64,000 nt of DNA from Alphaproteobacteria bacterium (GCA_030433215.1 JAUIMC010000006.1:62001-126000), one strand, 5' to 3'. Counted from the first letter of the stretch, positions 36,745 to 46,633 are shown. Notes: generated by a model from the sequence alone, not told the origin. Numbers and translations: made by a program.

Positions 36745-38208
36745 CTATTCGGCCGCTTCGGCGGGCACGGGAAAACCGGCGAAGGCGCGATAGATTTCCA
36801 CCGCATTGGTCGCCGCTTCCAGCTTCAGGAGCACCAGTTCCTGCTGCGCCGCGTAATCGGCGCGCTGGGCGTCGAGAACGGCGAGATAATCGTCGACGCC
36901 GTTCTGGAAACGCGCATCGGCGAGCTCGAAAGTCGAGGCCGCCGCTTCGGCGAGTTTTTCCGTCGCGTCCATGCGTTCGGCGAGCGTGGCGTTGGTCGCC
37001 AGCACATCGGCGACGTCACGGAACGCCGCCTGAATCGACTGTTCATATTCGTTGAGGGCAATGTCGCGGTCGATCTTCGCGCCGGAAAGCTGCGCAAGAT
37101 TCCGCCCGCCGGTGAAAATCGGCAAAGAGACGGAGGGCGCGAAACTCCATACGCCGGTTCCGCCGGAAAAAAGCTCGGAAAGCTCCGAACTCGTCGACCC
37201 GGCGCTCGCCGTCAGGAGAATACGCGGGAAAAACGCCGCACGCGCCGCGCCGATATTGGCGTTGGCGGCGCGCAGGCGCCGCTCGGACGCCAGAACATCA
37301 GGCCGGGCGAGCAGGACATCGGAAGACAGCCCGGCGGGGGCCGCCTCGGGCACCGCGATCTCGCTCAGGGAGGCGGTGTCATTGAGACCGGCGGGAAGGC
37401 TTGCCCCGATGAGAAGACGCAGGGCGTTTTCATCGCGCCGGATCTGCGCTTCGAGCGCAGCGGCGTCGGCGCGCGCTCTTTGCACGGAGGTTTCGACGCG
37501 TTGCACGTCGAGCGCGTTGCCGACGCCATTGTCGACAAGCTCCTGGGTGAGATCCAGAGAGTCCTGCTGGCTTTTAACGGTTTCTCGCGCGATCTGCTGG
37601 CGCTCGCGGTCGGCCAGAAGCTGGAAATAGGCGTTGGCGACTTCCGCGACGAGCGAAATCTGCGCCGAGCGGCGGGCTTCGTCCGTCGCGAAATAGGTTT
37701 CGAGCGCTTGGGCGTTCAAGCTCCTGACCCGTCCGAAAAGATCGAGTTCATAGGAGCTGACGGCGCCCTGGGCCGAATATTGTTCGATGGTCAGCGGCCC
37801 TGTCCGGCCGCCGCCGCCTGCCGCGCCCGCCGCGCCGATAGACGCATTCTCGCCGATGCGCTGGCGCAGATAACTGCCTTCCGCATTGACGCTCGGCAAG
37901 CTGTCCGAACGCTGCACGCGGTAGAGCGCCCGCGCCCGCTCCACATTCAAAACCGCGACGCGCAGATCGCGATTATTTTCCAGCGCGGTTTCGATAAGCC
38001 CGCTGAGGGTGTCGTCCGAGACGACCGCGCGCCAGCCGGCAAGTTGGGGCGCGGCGCCGTCCGCCGCTTGCGCATAGGGAAAGGCCTCGGCGACCGGCGC
38101 CGCCGGACGCTCGTAATCGGGCGCCATGGTGAGGCTCGTGCATCCGGCGAGCACAATCGCCATCACGGCGGCGGGCGCCGTTTTCAATACCGCAAACGGA
38201 AATCTCAT
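36745..38208 (-). CDS. RND efflux outer-membrane lipoprotein (NodT/OprM family)
   Basis: 487 residues with lipobox LAGC (Cys23) and two OEP repeats. Characteristic phrases are PDYERPAAPV just after the cysteine, LDLFGRVRSLNAQALETYFATDEARRSAQISLVAEVANAYFQL (split here only for reading) and, in the second repeat, RPDVLASERRLRAANANIGAARAAFFP. It forms the outer-membrane tunnel of the tripartite pump. It overlaps the RND permease stop by four bases (ATGA), so the order is fusion protein, pump, outer-membrane factor, all under the promoter at 42.6 kb. Confidence 0.93.
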   Translation of the reverse strand: MRFPFAVLKTAPAAVMAIVLAGCTSLTMAPDYERPAAPVAEAFPYAQAADGAAPQLAGWRAVVSDDTLSGLIETALENNRDLRVAVLNVERARALYRVQRSDSLPSVNAEGSYLRQRIGENASIGAAGAAGGGGRTGPLTIEQYSAQGAVSSYELDLFGRVRSLNAQALETYFATDEARRSAQISLVAEVANAYFQLLADRERQQIARETVKSQQDSLDLTQELVDNGVGNALDVQRVETSVQRARADAAALEAQIRRDENALRLLIGASLPAGLNDTASLSEIAVPEAAPAGLSSDVLLARPDVLASERRLRAANANIGAARAAFFPRILLTASAGSTSSELSELFSGGTGVWSFAPSVSLPIFTGGRNLAQLSGAKIDRDIALNEYEQSIQAAFRDVADVLATNATLAERMDATEKLAEAAASTFELADARFQNGVDDYLAVLDAQRADYAAQQELVLLKLEAATNAVEIYRAFAGFPVPAEAAE

Positions 38209-41200
38209 TCGGCCGCCCCATGTTGCACAGCCGCCCCGCCCGCCGGCGCGGCTTGCGCCGTCGAGGCGCTTGAGCCGAACACCCGGCGCACCAGCACATA
38301 GAAGAGCGGCGTAAAAAAGAGGCCGAGGAACGCCGCCGTCACCATGCCGCCGAGCACCGCGACGCCGATGGCGTTGCGTCCCGCCGAACCGGCGCCCGAA
38401 CTGAGGACAAGCGGGGTCACGCCGAGCCCGAAGGCGAAGGACGTCATCAGGATCGGACGCAGACGAACTCGGGCCGCCTCGATCGCCGCCTCCACAGCTG
38501 AGCGGCCCTGTTTTTCAAGCTGGTTCGCGAATTCAACGATGAGAATGGCGTTCTTCGCGGACAGCCCCACCGTCGTCAACAGACCGACCTGGAAGAAGAT
38601 GTCATTAGGCAAATCACGCATCAGCGCCGCCAGCGTCGCGCCCATAACCCCGAGCGGCACGATCATGAGAACCGAAACGGGGATGCTCCAGCTTTCGTAA
38701 AGCGCGGCCAGACACAGAAAGACGACCAGCAGGGAAAGCGCGTAAAGCAGCATGGTTTTCGACCCGCTTTCGATTTCCTCGCGCGAGACGCCCGACCATT
38801 CGATGCCGAAGCCGGACGGCAAACGCTCCGCCAACCGCTCGACCGTCTCCATGGCTTCGCCGGAGCTCACGCCGGGCGCCGCGGAGCCGAGAATCTGATT
38901 TGACGATACGCCGTTATAGCGTTCCAGTTTCGGCGCGCCTGTGGTCCAGGAAATATCGGCGAAAGCGGCGAAAGGCACGAGTTCGCCTTGCGCGTTTGGA
39001 ATGCGCCAGAGTTTCAAGTCTTCCGGGGAGCTGCGATAGGGGCCGTCGGCGGCGAGATAGACGCGCTTGACGCGGCCGCGATCGAGAAAGTCGTTGACAT
39101 AAACGCCGCCCATGGCCGCGCCCAGGGTTGAATTAATCGTAGACAGATCAAGGCCCATGGCCTGCGCGCGCCGCTGGTCGATGTCGACCTTGAGTTGCGG
39201 CTCCTCGCTGAGGCCATTCGGCCGGACGCCCACAAGCGTCGGCTCCTGCGAGGCCATGCCGAGAAATTGATTACGCGCATTCACCAGGGCTTCGCGCCCT
39301 TGCCCGCTGCGGTCCTGAAGATAAAAGTCAAAACCGCCCGTCTGGCCAAGACCAGGCACCGAAGGCTGTCCGAAGGCGAAAACCTGGGCGTCGCGAATTT
39401 GCGAATAGGCGCCCATGGCCCGCTGGATGACAGCGTCCTGGCTTTGGTCATCGCGCTTGCGCTCTTCCCAGTCCCGGAGCGGCACGAAGCCGATGCCGAC
39501 ATTCTGGCCGTTGCCCGAAAAGTTGAAGCCGGCGATGGTGAAATAACCGTCGATCGTGCCGTACTCTTCTTCTTCCGCACGCAGGTGATCCTTGACCTCA
39601 TCGAGCACGGCGAGCGTGCGGTCATAGGTGGCGCCCGCCGGAAGCTGCACCTGCACGAGCATTTGCGCCTGGTCTTCATTGGGCAGGAACGAACTCGGCA
39701 GGCGCGAGAAGAAGAACCCGGTGGCGCCGGTCAGGACCAGGAAGATGACGAAGAAACGCGCCGACCGATTGATGATTCCCTGCGCGCCGCGCAAATGCTC
39801 GCGCGCGCCAGCGTCGAATGTGCTGTTGAAAAGACGCAGCGGCGTCGCCAGCCTATGGGCGAGCGAACCCGGCTTGGGCGCCTTTGACGAATCGCGCGGC
39901 TTCAGGATCGTGGCGCACAGCGCCGGCGTCAGGATGACCGCCGTCAGGACGGAAAGCGCCATCGCCGTCACGATCGTAATGGAAAACTGCCGGTAGATGA
40001 CGCCGGCGGTGCCGCCGAAAAACGCCATGGGCACAAACACGGCGGACAAGACCGCGCCGATGCCCATGATGGCGCCGGTGATCTGCGACATGGCTTTTCG
40101 CGTCGCCTCGGCTGGCGGCAGGCCCTCTTCCTCCATAACCCTGTCGACATTCTCGATAACGACGATGGCGTCATCGACGAGAAGACCGATCGCGAGCACC
40201 ATGGCGAGCATGGTGAGCGTGTTGATGGAAAATCCGGCGGCGAGCAGCACGGTGAACGTGCCGAGCAAGACGACAGGCACCGTGATCATGACAATCGCGG
40301 TCGCGCGGAGGTTTTGCAGGAACAGGAACATGATGACCGAAACGAAGATCGCGGCTTCGATCAGGGTTTTCACGACTTCCTTGATCGATTCGCGAATGAA
40401 CGGCGTCGAGTCGACCGGGTAGACGATGGACAGATTGGGCGGCAGAAAGGGCGCGAGTTCGTCAACACGCGCTTTCACGGCGTTGGCGGTGCGCAGCGCA
40501 TTCGCGCCGGGCGCGAGCTGAATCGCCATGCCGGAAGCCGGAATCCCGCGATATTCGGTAATCCGGTTATATCGTTCGCTGCCGATTTCTATCCGCGCCA
40601 CATCGCCCAGTCTGACCTGCGAGCCGTCTTCGAGGGTGCGCAGCGCGATCGCGCCGAACTCTTCGGGCGTCTGCATCAGCGACTGCACCGTGATCGAGGC
40701 GTTCAATTGCTGGCCGGACATATGCGGACCGCCGCCAATCTCGCCGCCGGTCACCTGGGTGTTCTGGGCGCGGATCGCAGCAACCACATCCTGTGTCGAA
40801 AGGCCGTAATTCGAGAGCTGGAACGGGTCGATCCAGATCCTGAGCGCGTATTGCGACCCGAAGAGCTGCGTCTGCCCGACGCCGGGCACGCGGCTTACCG
40901 GGTCCTGCCAGTTCGAGGCGAGATAATCGGCGATGTCGGCCTCAGTCAGCGTTTCCGAACTGTCCACCAGCGCCACGGCGAGCAGGAAACCGGCGCGCGC
41001 CTTGTTCACGGTGACGCCCTGGCGCTGGACTTCCTGCGGCAGAAGCGGCGTCGCCAGCGCGAGCTTGTTCTGGACCTGCACCTGCGCGATGTCGGGGTCG
41101 GTGCCCGACTCGAAGGTGAGGGTCATCGCCATCGTGCCGTTGGCGTTCGAGCTCGCAGAGATGTAGCTGAGATTGTCGATCCCCTTCATCTGCTGCTCGA

Positions 41201-41393
41201 TCACCTGGGTGACCGCGTCCTCGACGGCTTTGGCCGACGCGCCGGGATAGGTGGCGTTCAGCGAGATCGCCGGCGGCGCAATATCCGGATATTGCTCAAG
41301 CGGCATGTTGAGCAGGCTAATGACGCCCGCAAGCATCGCGATGATCGCAATGACGCCTGCAAAAATCGGCCTCGAAATAAAGAAATTCGCCAC
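38205..41393 (-). CDS. RND efflux permease, HAE1 family (AcrB/MexB-like)
   Basis: 1062 residues from GTG at 41393 (ANFFISRPIFAGVIAIIAML, the canonical HAE1 N-terminus); an ATG at 41468 would overlap the fusion-protein gene and add residues foreign to the family. Proton-relay helix 4 reads AIGLLVDDAIVVIENVDR with the paired Asp residues, and the large periplasmic loops carry the porter and docking domains (PGVGQTQLFGSQYALRIWIDP). It exports hydrophobic drugs, bile salts or solvents by proton antiport. AGAGGCGATC lies upstream. Gene order and the divergent TetR gene mark it as a regulated multidrug efflux operon. Confidence 0.94.
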   Translation of the reverse strand: MANFFISRPIFAGVIAIIAMLAGVISLLNMPLEQYPDIAPPAISLNATYPGASAKAVEDAVTQVIEQQMKGIDNLSYISASSNANGTMAMTLTFESGTDPDIAQVQVQNKLALATPLLPQEVQRQGVTVNKARAGFLLAVALVDSSETLTEADIADYLASNWQDPVSRVPGVGQTQLFGSQYALRIWIDPFQLSNYGLSTQDVVAAIRAQNTQVTGGEIGGGPHMSGQQLNASITVQSLMQTPEEFGAIALRTLEDGSQVRLGDVARIEIGSERYNRITEYRGIPASGMAIQLAPGANALRTANAVKARVDELAPFLPPNLSIVYPVDSTPFIRESIKEVVKTLIEAAIFVSVIMFLFLQNLRATAIVMITVPVVLLGTFTVLLAAGFSINTLTMLAMVLAIGLLVDDAIVVIENVDRVMEEEGLPPAEATRKAMSQITGAIMGIGAVLSAVFVPMAFFGGTAGVIYRQFSITIVTAMALSVLTAVILTPALCATILKPRDSSKAPKPGSLAHRLATPLRLFNSTFDAGAREHLRGAQGIINRSARFFVIFLVLTGATGFFFSRLPSSFLPNEDQAQMLVQVQLPAGATYDRTLAVLDEVKDHLRAEEEEYGTIDGYFTIAGFNFSGNGQNVGIGFVPLRDWEERKRDDQSQDAVIQRAMGAYSQIRDAQVFAFGQPSVPGLGQTGGFDFYLQDRSGQGREALVNARNQFLGMASQEPTLVGVRPNGLSEEPQLKVDIDQRRAQAMGLDLSTINSTLGAAMGGVYVNDFLDRGRVKRVYLAADGPYRSSPEDLKLWRIPNAQGELVPFAAFADISWTTGAPKLERYNGVSSNQILGSAAPGVSSGEAMETVERLAERLPSGFGIEWSGVSREEIESGSKTMLLYALSLLVVFLCLAALYESWSIPVSVLMIVPLGVMGATLAALMRDLPNDIFFQVGLLTTVGLSAKNAILIVEFANQLEKQGRSAVEAAIEAARVRLRPILMTSFAFGLGVTPLVLSSGAGSAGRNAIGVAVLGGMVTAAFLGLFFTPLFYVLVRRVFGSSASTAQAAPAGGAAVQHGAAE

Positions 41394-41424
41394 AGGGGGA
41401 TCGCCTCTAAACGCGCCGGCGCAA

Positions 41425-42597
41425 CTAATGCATGCCGGATGAATTGGATGCGGCGACGCCCCCGTCATTCGCCGGCGAAGTGAGTTCGACCGGGGTCACC
41501 TCAACGCCGGGCCGAATGCGCTGAAAGCCTTCGACCACGATGCGTTCGCCCGGCCGAAGCCCCGAGGCGATCAGCCATTTGTCCCCGATAGCGCGATCCG
41601 TTTTGACGATGCGCTCTTCCACCTGATTGGCGGCGTCGACGACATAGACGACGCCCTCGCCCTGAGGGTTGCGGGTCACCGTTTGCTGCGGAACCAGGAT
41701 CGCATCGTCGCGCACGCCTTCGATGACTTCCGCGCGCACGAACATGCCGGGCAGCAACAGCCCGTCCGGATTGGGGAAGACGGCGCGCAGCGTGATCGAC
41801 CCGGTGCCGGGCTCGACATTGACTTCGGTCAGCGCCAATTGGCCCGGATGCTCATAGGCGCCGCCATCTTCAAGCGTCAGGTTCACGCTGAGCTGGCCGT
41901 CATCGAGGGTTTCCAGTTCGCCGCTGGCGAGTTTGCGCTTGAGGCGCAGCAGTTCGGCGCTCGATTGCGCCACGTCCACATAGATCGGATCGAGCGCGTT
42001 AATGACGGCGAGCTCCTGGGCCTGATTGGCGTTGACGAGCGCGCCGCTGGTGACCAGCGTGCGTCCGATGCGCCCGTCGATGGGCGCCTTGATGGTTGTG
42101 CGTTCAAGATCGATCTCAGCGCTTTCGAGCGCGGCCCGCGACAGGGCGACTTCCGCGCGCGCCTGTTTGGCGGCGGCGGACGCATCGTCATAATCCTGCT
42201 GGCTGACCCCGTTCACTTTCACCAGGCGCGCAAACCGCTCTTCGCGGTTTTCGGCGGCGACGGCCATGGCTTCGGCCCGCGCCAGAGACGCCGCGGCGCT
42301 GTCGACGGCCGCCTGATACGGGGCCGGGTCGATGCGGTAGAGCGGCTCGCCGGCCGTGACGGCCGCGCCTTCCTCAAACGCCCGCTCGAGAATAATGCCC
42401 GAAACCTGCGGGCGCACTTCCGCCACCCGAAAGGCGGCGGTGCGGCCCGGCAGGGTCACGGAGAGCCGGGCGGTCTCCACCCTCACCGTCTTGACGGCCA
42501 CTTCCGGCGCCGGGCGCTGCATGGCGGCGTTTTGCTCCCCGCCGCACGCGGCGAGCGCCGCCGCCGCAAGGGCGGTCACAGCAAGCTTTCTGATCAT
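41425..42597 (-). CDS. RND efflux periplasmic adaptor (AcrA/MexA-like lipoprotein)
   Basis: 390 residues from the ATG at 42597; an ATG at 42609 adds four residues but neither has a strong ribosome site, and 42597 gives the better lipoprotein signal (MIRKLAVTALAAAALAAC, Cys18). Domains follow in MexA order: beta-barrel/lipoyl halves (VRPQVSGIILERAFEEGAAV; IKAPIDGRIGRT), an alpha-hairpin with Ala/Glu/Arg repeats (about residues 90-150) and a membrane-proximal domain with LLPGMFVRAEV. It is the first gene of the pump operon and lies opposite the TetR gene. Confidence 0.93.
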   Translation of the reverse strand: MIRKLAVTALAAAALAACGGEQNAAMQRPAPEVAVKTVRVETARLSVTLPGRTAAFRVAEVRPQVSGIILERAFEEGAAVTAGEPLYRIDPAPYQAAVDSAAASLARAEAMAVAAENREERFARLVKVNGVSQQDYDDASAAAKQARAEVALSRAALESAEIDLERTTIKAPIDGRIGRTLVTSGALVNANQAQELAVINALDPIYVDVAQSSAELLRLKRKLASGELETLDDGQLSVNLTLEDGGAYEHPGQLALTEVNVEPGTGSITLRAVFPNPDGLLLPGMFVRAEVIEGVRDDAILVPQQTVTRNPQGEGVVYVVDAANQVEERIVKTDRAIGDKWLIASGLRPGERIVVEGFQRIRPGVEVTPVELTSPANDGGVAASNSSGMH

Positions 42598-42681
42598 GAA
42601 TAAGGGCATCGATTGGGGCTTTCGGCGAGACTAGGGGTCACAAATAAACCCTCAAAAGCGTAAGAATTTCTGAGGGCTTGA

Positions 42682-42703
42682 TTAGAATGAACGTTTATTC
42701 TAA
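42682..42703. promoter_or_regulatory. 22-bp TetR-type operator between efflux operon and regulator
   Basis: Arms TTAGAAT (42682-42688) and ATTCTAA (42697-42703) flank a central AACGTT, with only one mismatched pair (G/T at 42689 and 42696); 20 of 22 bases are symmetric. AATGAACGTT-ATT cores are frequent in operators of TetR repressors that control RND pumps. It lies 85 bp from the adaptor start and 80 bp from the TetR start, so one bound dimer could shut both promoters. Confidence 0.7.
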
Positions 42704-42783
42704 ATACTCTCTTACACACCGAAGCCGTATCTGGCAAGGGATTTTGTGCGGCGCAATAAGCATAAGAGGAAATCGAAATAGGC

Positions 42784-43368
42784 ATGTCCGAGGCCCTGGA
42801 GAAATCCGCAGACGACCGCCGCGAACGCATAATAAGGGCGGCGGAACGGAGCTTTATCGCCAGCGGCTTTCACGGCGCGCGCATGGCTCAGATCGCCAAA
42901 GAGGCGAATATGAGCCCAGGTCACATCTATCACTATTTCGAGAGCAAGGAGCAGATCATCGCCGAGATGATCCGCACCCATTTCGAGGAGAAGCTGGAGA
43001 CTCTCGAGCGCTACCGCGACGCCGGCGACAAACTTGTCGACATGATGATTGAAAATCTCGCCGACAGCGTCGCCGCCAACACTGATCCGTTCTGGTCGAC
43101 CCTGATGCTGGAAATCGCCGCGGAAGCCACACGCAATGAGGAAATCGCCGCTTCGATCAGAAACATGAACGCCAAGATGCGCACGCAGGTGGTCAGCTAT
43201 CTCAGCGCAAGCGTGAAAGTGGACGACCTTGAAACACGGCTCGAAGTGTTCGTCGCCCTGGTGCAGGGACTCGGCGTGCGCAACATCATCAACCCCAACA
43301 TCGACAAGGAAGCCGTGGTGCGCATCGCCCGCGAGATTGTCGAATATCTTTTCCGCCGCGCCAGCTAG
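42784..43368 (+). CDS. TetR/AcrR family transcriptional regulator
   Basis: 194 residues. N-terminal helix-turn-helix: RERIIRAAERSFIASGFHGARMAQIAKEANMSPGHIYHYFESKEQII (read in segments), residues about 14-60, the AcrR/TetR signature. The C-terminal ligand domain (about 70-194) is helical, with a TetR_C-like VQGLGVRNI. It is divergent from the RND efflux operon with a clear operator between them, so it most likely represses the pump and itself until a toxic ligand binds. Confidence 0.92.
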   Translation: MSEALEKSADDRRERIIRAAERSFIASGFHGARMAQIAKEANMSPGHIYHYFESKEQIIAEMIRTHFEEKLETLERYRDAGDKLVDMMIENLADSVAANTDPFWSTLMLEIAAEATRNEEIAASIRNMNAKMRTQVVSYLSASVKVDDLETRLEVFVALVQGLGVRNIINPNIDKEAVVRIAREIVEYLFRRAS

Positions 43369-43390
43369 CGACCGGACCTGCCCGACATTG

Positions 43391-44257
43391 TCAGCTTTTC
43401 TTGGCGGCCATGCGCTCTGCGGAATCGATGGTGTTTTCGAGCAGCATAGTCACCGTCATGGGACCAACGCCGCCGGGAACGGGCGTGATGTAAGACGCTT
43501 TTTTCGACACGCTCTCGAAATCGACATCGCCCACCAGCTTGCCGTCCGGCAGCCGGTTGATGCCCACATCAATGACGACCGCGCCGGTCTTGACCATTTG
43601 CCCCAGAATGAGATTGGGCACGCCGGCCGCGACGACCAGGATGTCGGCAAGGATTGTAAACTGGGCGAGATCGCGGGTCTTGGCGTGGCAGATGGCGACT
43701 GTCGCATCCTGGCCCATGAGCATGATCGCCATGGGCTTGCCGACAATGTTTGACGCGCCGACGACGACGACATTCTGGCCTTCGACCTTGATGTCTTCGC
43801 TTTCGAGCATCTTGACGACGCCATAGGGCGTGCAGGGCGGAAAGAAATCGCCCTTGCCGAGGACCAGCCCGCCCACATTGTAGAGGTGAAAACCGTCCAC
43901 GTCCTTTTCGGGCAGGATCGTTTCGAGAACACGCTCCATATCGATATGCTTGGGCAAAGGCAGCTGCACGAGAATGCCGTGCACGCCGGCGTCTGCATTG
44001 AGCTGATGGATCAGCACGACGAGCTCTTCGGTCGTCACCGCCGCATCAAGCCGGTGCGTATAGGATTTGATTCCCACCGCCTCGCAGGCGCGCACTTTAT
44101 TGCGGACATAAACAGCGGACGCCGCGTCTTCGCCCACCAGCACCACCGCGAGGCCCGGCGTCACGCCGCGCTTTTCCTTCAGCGCCTCGACTCGTGTCTT
44201 GCACTCTTCGCGGATTTTCGCCGCGACCTTGTTGCCGTCGATGATTTTCGCCGTCAT
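43391..44257 (-). CDS. folD: bifunctional methylenetetrahydrofolate dehydrogenase/cyclohydrolase
   Basis: 288 residues, the standard FolD length. Motifs: AVYVRNKVRACEAVGI (the catalytic Lys region), GILVQLPLPKHID, KDVDGFHLYNVGGL, PCTPYGVVKMLE and the Rossmann signature VVVGASNIVGKPMAIMLMGQ, closing with PVPGGVGPMTVTMLLENT. It interconverts 5,10-methylene-THF and 10-formyl-THF in the cytosol with NADP. AGGGCGGC precedes the ATG. It is a housekeeping gene, tail to tail with the TetR gene (22 bp apart) and not obviously tied to its neighbours. Confidence 0.96.
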   Translation of the reverse strand: MTAKIIDGNKVAAKIREECKTRVEALKEKRGVTPGLAVVLVGEDAASAVYVRNKVRACEAVGIKSYTHRLDAAVTTEELVVLIHQLNADAGVHGILVQLPLPKHIDMERVLETILPEKDVDGFHLYNVGGLVLGKGDFFPPCTPYGVVKMLESEDIKVEGQNVVVVGASNIVGKPMAIMLMGQDATVAICHAKTRDLAQFTILADILVVAAGVPNLILGQMVKTGAVVIDVGINRLPDGKLVGDVDFESVSKKASYITPVPGGVGPMTVTMLLENTIDSAERMAAKKS

Positions 44258-44452
44258 GCCGCCCTAACTGTTTGTGGCCCGGTGGTAGATTGTTGGCAGG
44301 ACATACGATTTCTGCCCGCCGCCGACAACTGCCCGCCGTGAGGGTTGTATACCTCATCGCCCGCCGCTTCGCCTATCGGGGGGCTTTGACTTCCCATCTG
44401 GCGGCTTTGTGGGACGAAAGGGGCCGGGCCGCAGCGACGGCCAGGCGCCCCC

Positions 44453-45331
44453 TTACGGCATTTCGACGTCGCCGAGCCCCAAGCCGCCCTCGAGGATGAC
44501 ATTGGCGAGCGCGGCGACCGGCGGGGCCATGGCCCGGGTGGCGCTGACCACCACGAACTCCACCTCGCCGAGATCCGGCAGGTGAACGCCGACCTGGGGA
44601 ACGATCAGGGAGAGCGGCGTCAGATGGCGGGACTGGGCCGATATGCCGAGGCCCGCCTCCACCGCAGCGAGAATGCCGCTAAGGCTGCCGCTGGTGCAGG
44701 TGATGCGCCATTCGCGCCCCGCATTCTCCAGCGCTTCGATGGCGCCCGACCGGGTGATGCTGGGCGGCGGAAAGGTGACCAGGGGCACCGGCCGGTCAGC
44801 CCAGAAATCGAAATCCTCGCTCGCGATCCAGACCAGCTTTTCGCGCCACACCGTCTCGCCGCGGTCGTCGCCTTTCCGGCGCTTGGAGAACAGCAGGTCG
44901 AGCTCGCCATTTTCAAGCTTTTCATAAAGCGGTTCGGCGAGACCGACCGACAACTCCAGATCGACGGACGGGTTAGACCGCCGGAAACTTTTCAGCACCG
45001 AGGCGAGGCGGGACAGGACGAAATCCTCCGAGACGCCAAGCCGCACCCGCCCCCGCAAGGCCGAGGCGGCGAAATGCGCATGGGCGCGCTCCTCGATCTC
45101 GAGAATGCGCTGGGCGAATTCGAGCATCGCCGCGCCGTCGGCCGTCAGGGTGACCGTATGGGTGTCCCGGACCAGAAGCCGGCGGCCCACGGCGCGTTCA
45201 AGACGCTTGATATGCTGACTGACGGTGGATTGCTGAAGGCCCAGTTTTCGGCCGGCAGCGGTGAAGCTGTTCGCGCCCGCCACAGCAAGGAACGATCTAA
45301 GCAGAACCGGATCAAAACCACGATTATTCAT
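44453..45331 (-). CDS. LysR family transcriptional regulator
   Basis: 292 residues. N-terminal winged helix (about 8-65): LLRSFLAVAGANSFTAAGRKLGLQQSTVSQHIKRLERAVGRRLL, read in segments, then a periplasmic-binding-like effector domain with RVRLGVSEDFV near residue 95. The close spacing after the SBF-type transporter on the same strand suggests co-transcription or read-through. A 15-bp dyad of LysR-box type (45330-45344) overlaps the start codon and resembles two dyads upstream of genes in the 47-54 kb cluster. The ribosome site is weak. The likely inducer is a metabolite of the transported or oxidised substrate. Confidence 0.92.
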   Translation of the reverse strand: MNNRGFDPVLLRSFLAVAGANSFTAAGRKLGLQQSTVSQHIKRLERAVGRRLLVRDTHTVTLTADGAAMLEFAQRILEIEERAHAHFAASALRGRVRLGVSEDFVLSRLASVLKSFRRSNPSVDLELSVGLAEPLYEKLENGELDLLFSKRRKGDDRGETVWREKLVWIASEDFDFWADRPVPLVTFPPPSITRSGAIEALENAGREWRITCTSGSLSGILAAVEAGLGISAQSRHLTPLSLIVPQVGVHLPDLGEVEFVVVSATRAMAPPVAALANVILEGGLGLGDVEMP

Positions 45332-45344
45332 AACGTTTTATGAT
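45330..45344. promoter_or_regulatory. candidate LysR box at the regulator's own start
   Basis: ATAACGTTTTATGAT lies within the 16-bp dyad TCATAA-CGTT-TTATGA (45328-45343). It matches the dyad at 54126-54140 (ATCACGTTTCGTGAT) at 12 of 15 positions and has T-N11-A spacing. It may serve autoregulation; overlap with the start codon is unusual. Confidence 0.35.
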
Positions 45345-45390
45345 AACGCCTTTTAGGGAAGCGCAAAGACGCTGCAACCGGAATCTATGG

Positions 45391-46446
45391 TTAAGGCGCC
45401 GCCGCAGGCTTCACATTGCCGGCGAGCTTGCGGTCGGCTTCATGCCGATAAGCGCGCGCCACAAAGGCGCAGACGATGAGCTGGATCTGGTGATAGATCA
45501 TCAGCGGCAGCACCACGGCGCCCACTGATGCGGCGGGGAAAAGGATGCTGGCCATCGGGATGCCGGTGATCAGCGACTTTTTCGAACCGCAGAAAACCAC
45601 CGTCGCCTCGTCGGCCGGCGACAGGTTCAGATGGCGCGACACCGACCGCATGGCGAACATGACGGTCGCCAGGACGCCGACACAGACGCCCATGAGGATC
45701 AGCAGCTGATCGATGGAGATGGCGCTCCAGATATTGTTGACCACCGCCTTGCCGAAAGCGGCGTAGACCATGATCAGCACCGAGCCGCGGTCGACAAACC
45801 CGACAATGGATTTGTGACGCGACAGAAACGGGCCGATCCGCGTCTGCACCAGCTGGCCCACAAGAAACGGCAGCAGGATCGACCCGAATATCGACGTCCA
45901 TGAATCGAAACTGACGGCGCTGTGCCGGGAAAGCAGCAGCCCGGCAAGCAAAGGCGTGATGAAAACGCCCGACAGATTGGACAGCGAGGCCGAGCACACC
46001 GCCGCCGGCACATTGCCGCGCGCGATCGAGGTGAAGGCGATGGACGACTGCACGGTCGACGGCAGACAGCACAGGAACAAAAGCCCCGCATAAAGGGACG
46101 AGTCAATCACCCGGCCGCTCAAGGGGCTGAGCGCCAGGCCGATCACCGGGAACAACAGGAACGTGCTGCTGAATATGATCAGGTGCAAACGCCAGTCGCG
46201 CACGCCGGCGATGACCGATTTGCGCGAAAGACTGGCGCCGTGCAGGAAAAACAGAAGAATGATCGAGCAGCGCCCGAGAATATCGGTGACAGGGACGAAG
46301 TCACCGCGCGCCGGGAAAAACGAGGCCAGCGCCACGGTGCCGACAAGGGCCAGCGTGAACATGTCCGGCGTGAGCGCGACCCATAACGGGCGCTTCGCGG
46401 GAATCTCCCCTGCTTCCAGCTGCTCAGACGTCATTTGAGGCCCCAT
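45391..46446 (-). CDS. SBF-like (bile acid:sodium symporter family) transporter
   Basis: 351 residues with about ten helices of the BART/SBF fold. Visible are ILLFFLHGASLSRKSVIAG, LLFLCCLPSTVQSSIAFTSIARGNVPAAVCSASLSNLSGVFITPLL (the CLPSTVQSS region typical of the YfeH/PF13593 branch) and VFCGSKKSLITGIPMASILFP near the C-terminus. Relatives carry organic anions or arsenite-like ions with sodium; a substrate is not readable. An internal ATG at 46434 is a possible start. It is followed by the LysR gene after 59 bp, which may control it. Confidence 0.87.
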   Translation of the reverse strand: MGPQMTSEQLEAGEIPAKRPLWVALTPDMFTLALVGTVALASFFPARGDFVPVTDILGRCSIILLFFLHGASLSRKSVIAGVRDWRLHLIIFSSTFLLFPVIGLALSPLSGRVIDSSLYAGLLFLCCLPSTVQSSIAFTSIARGNVPAAVCSASLSNLSGVFITPLLAGLLLSRHSAVSFDSWTSIFGSILLPFLVGQLVQTRIGPFLSRHKSIVGFVDRGSVLIMVYAAFGKAVVNNIWSAISIDQLLILMGVCVGVLATVMFAMRSVSRHLNLSPADEATVVFCGSKKSLITGIPMASILFPAASVGAVVLPLMIYHQIQLIVCAFVARAYRHEADRKLAGNVKPAAAP

Positions 46447-46633
46447 CGCCTTTTGTTGATGTGAGCTGGCCGACTCCCGGCTAGCAAAATCTTCTGCATT
46501 CGGACAATTCCCGCCCGCGCCGACGCCTTACCGGCCGGCTCATTCAACCCAAAACGCGATATCATCGTGAAGAGCCCTCTTGCGCGGCGTCTTTGCGCAC
46601 CGTTCCGATCCCGCCCTAACGGGCCTAAAGCCG

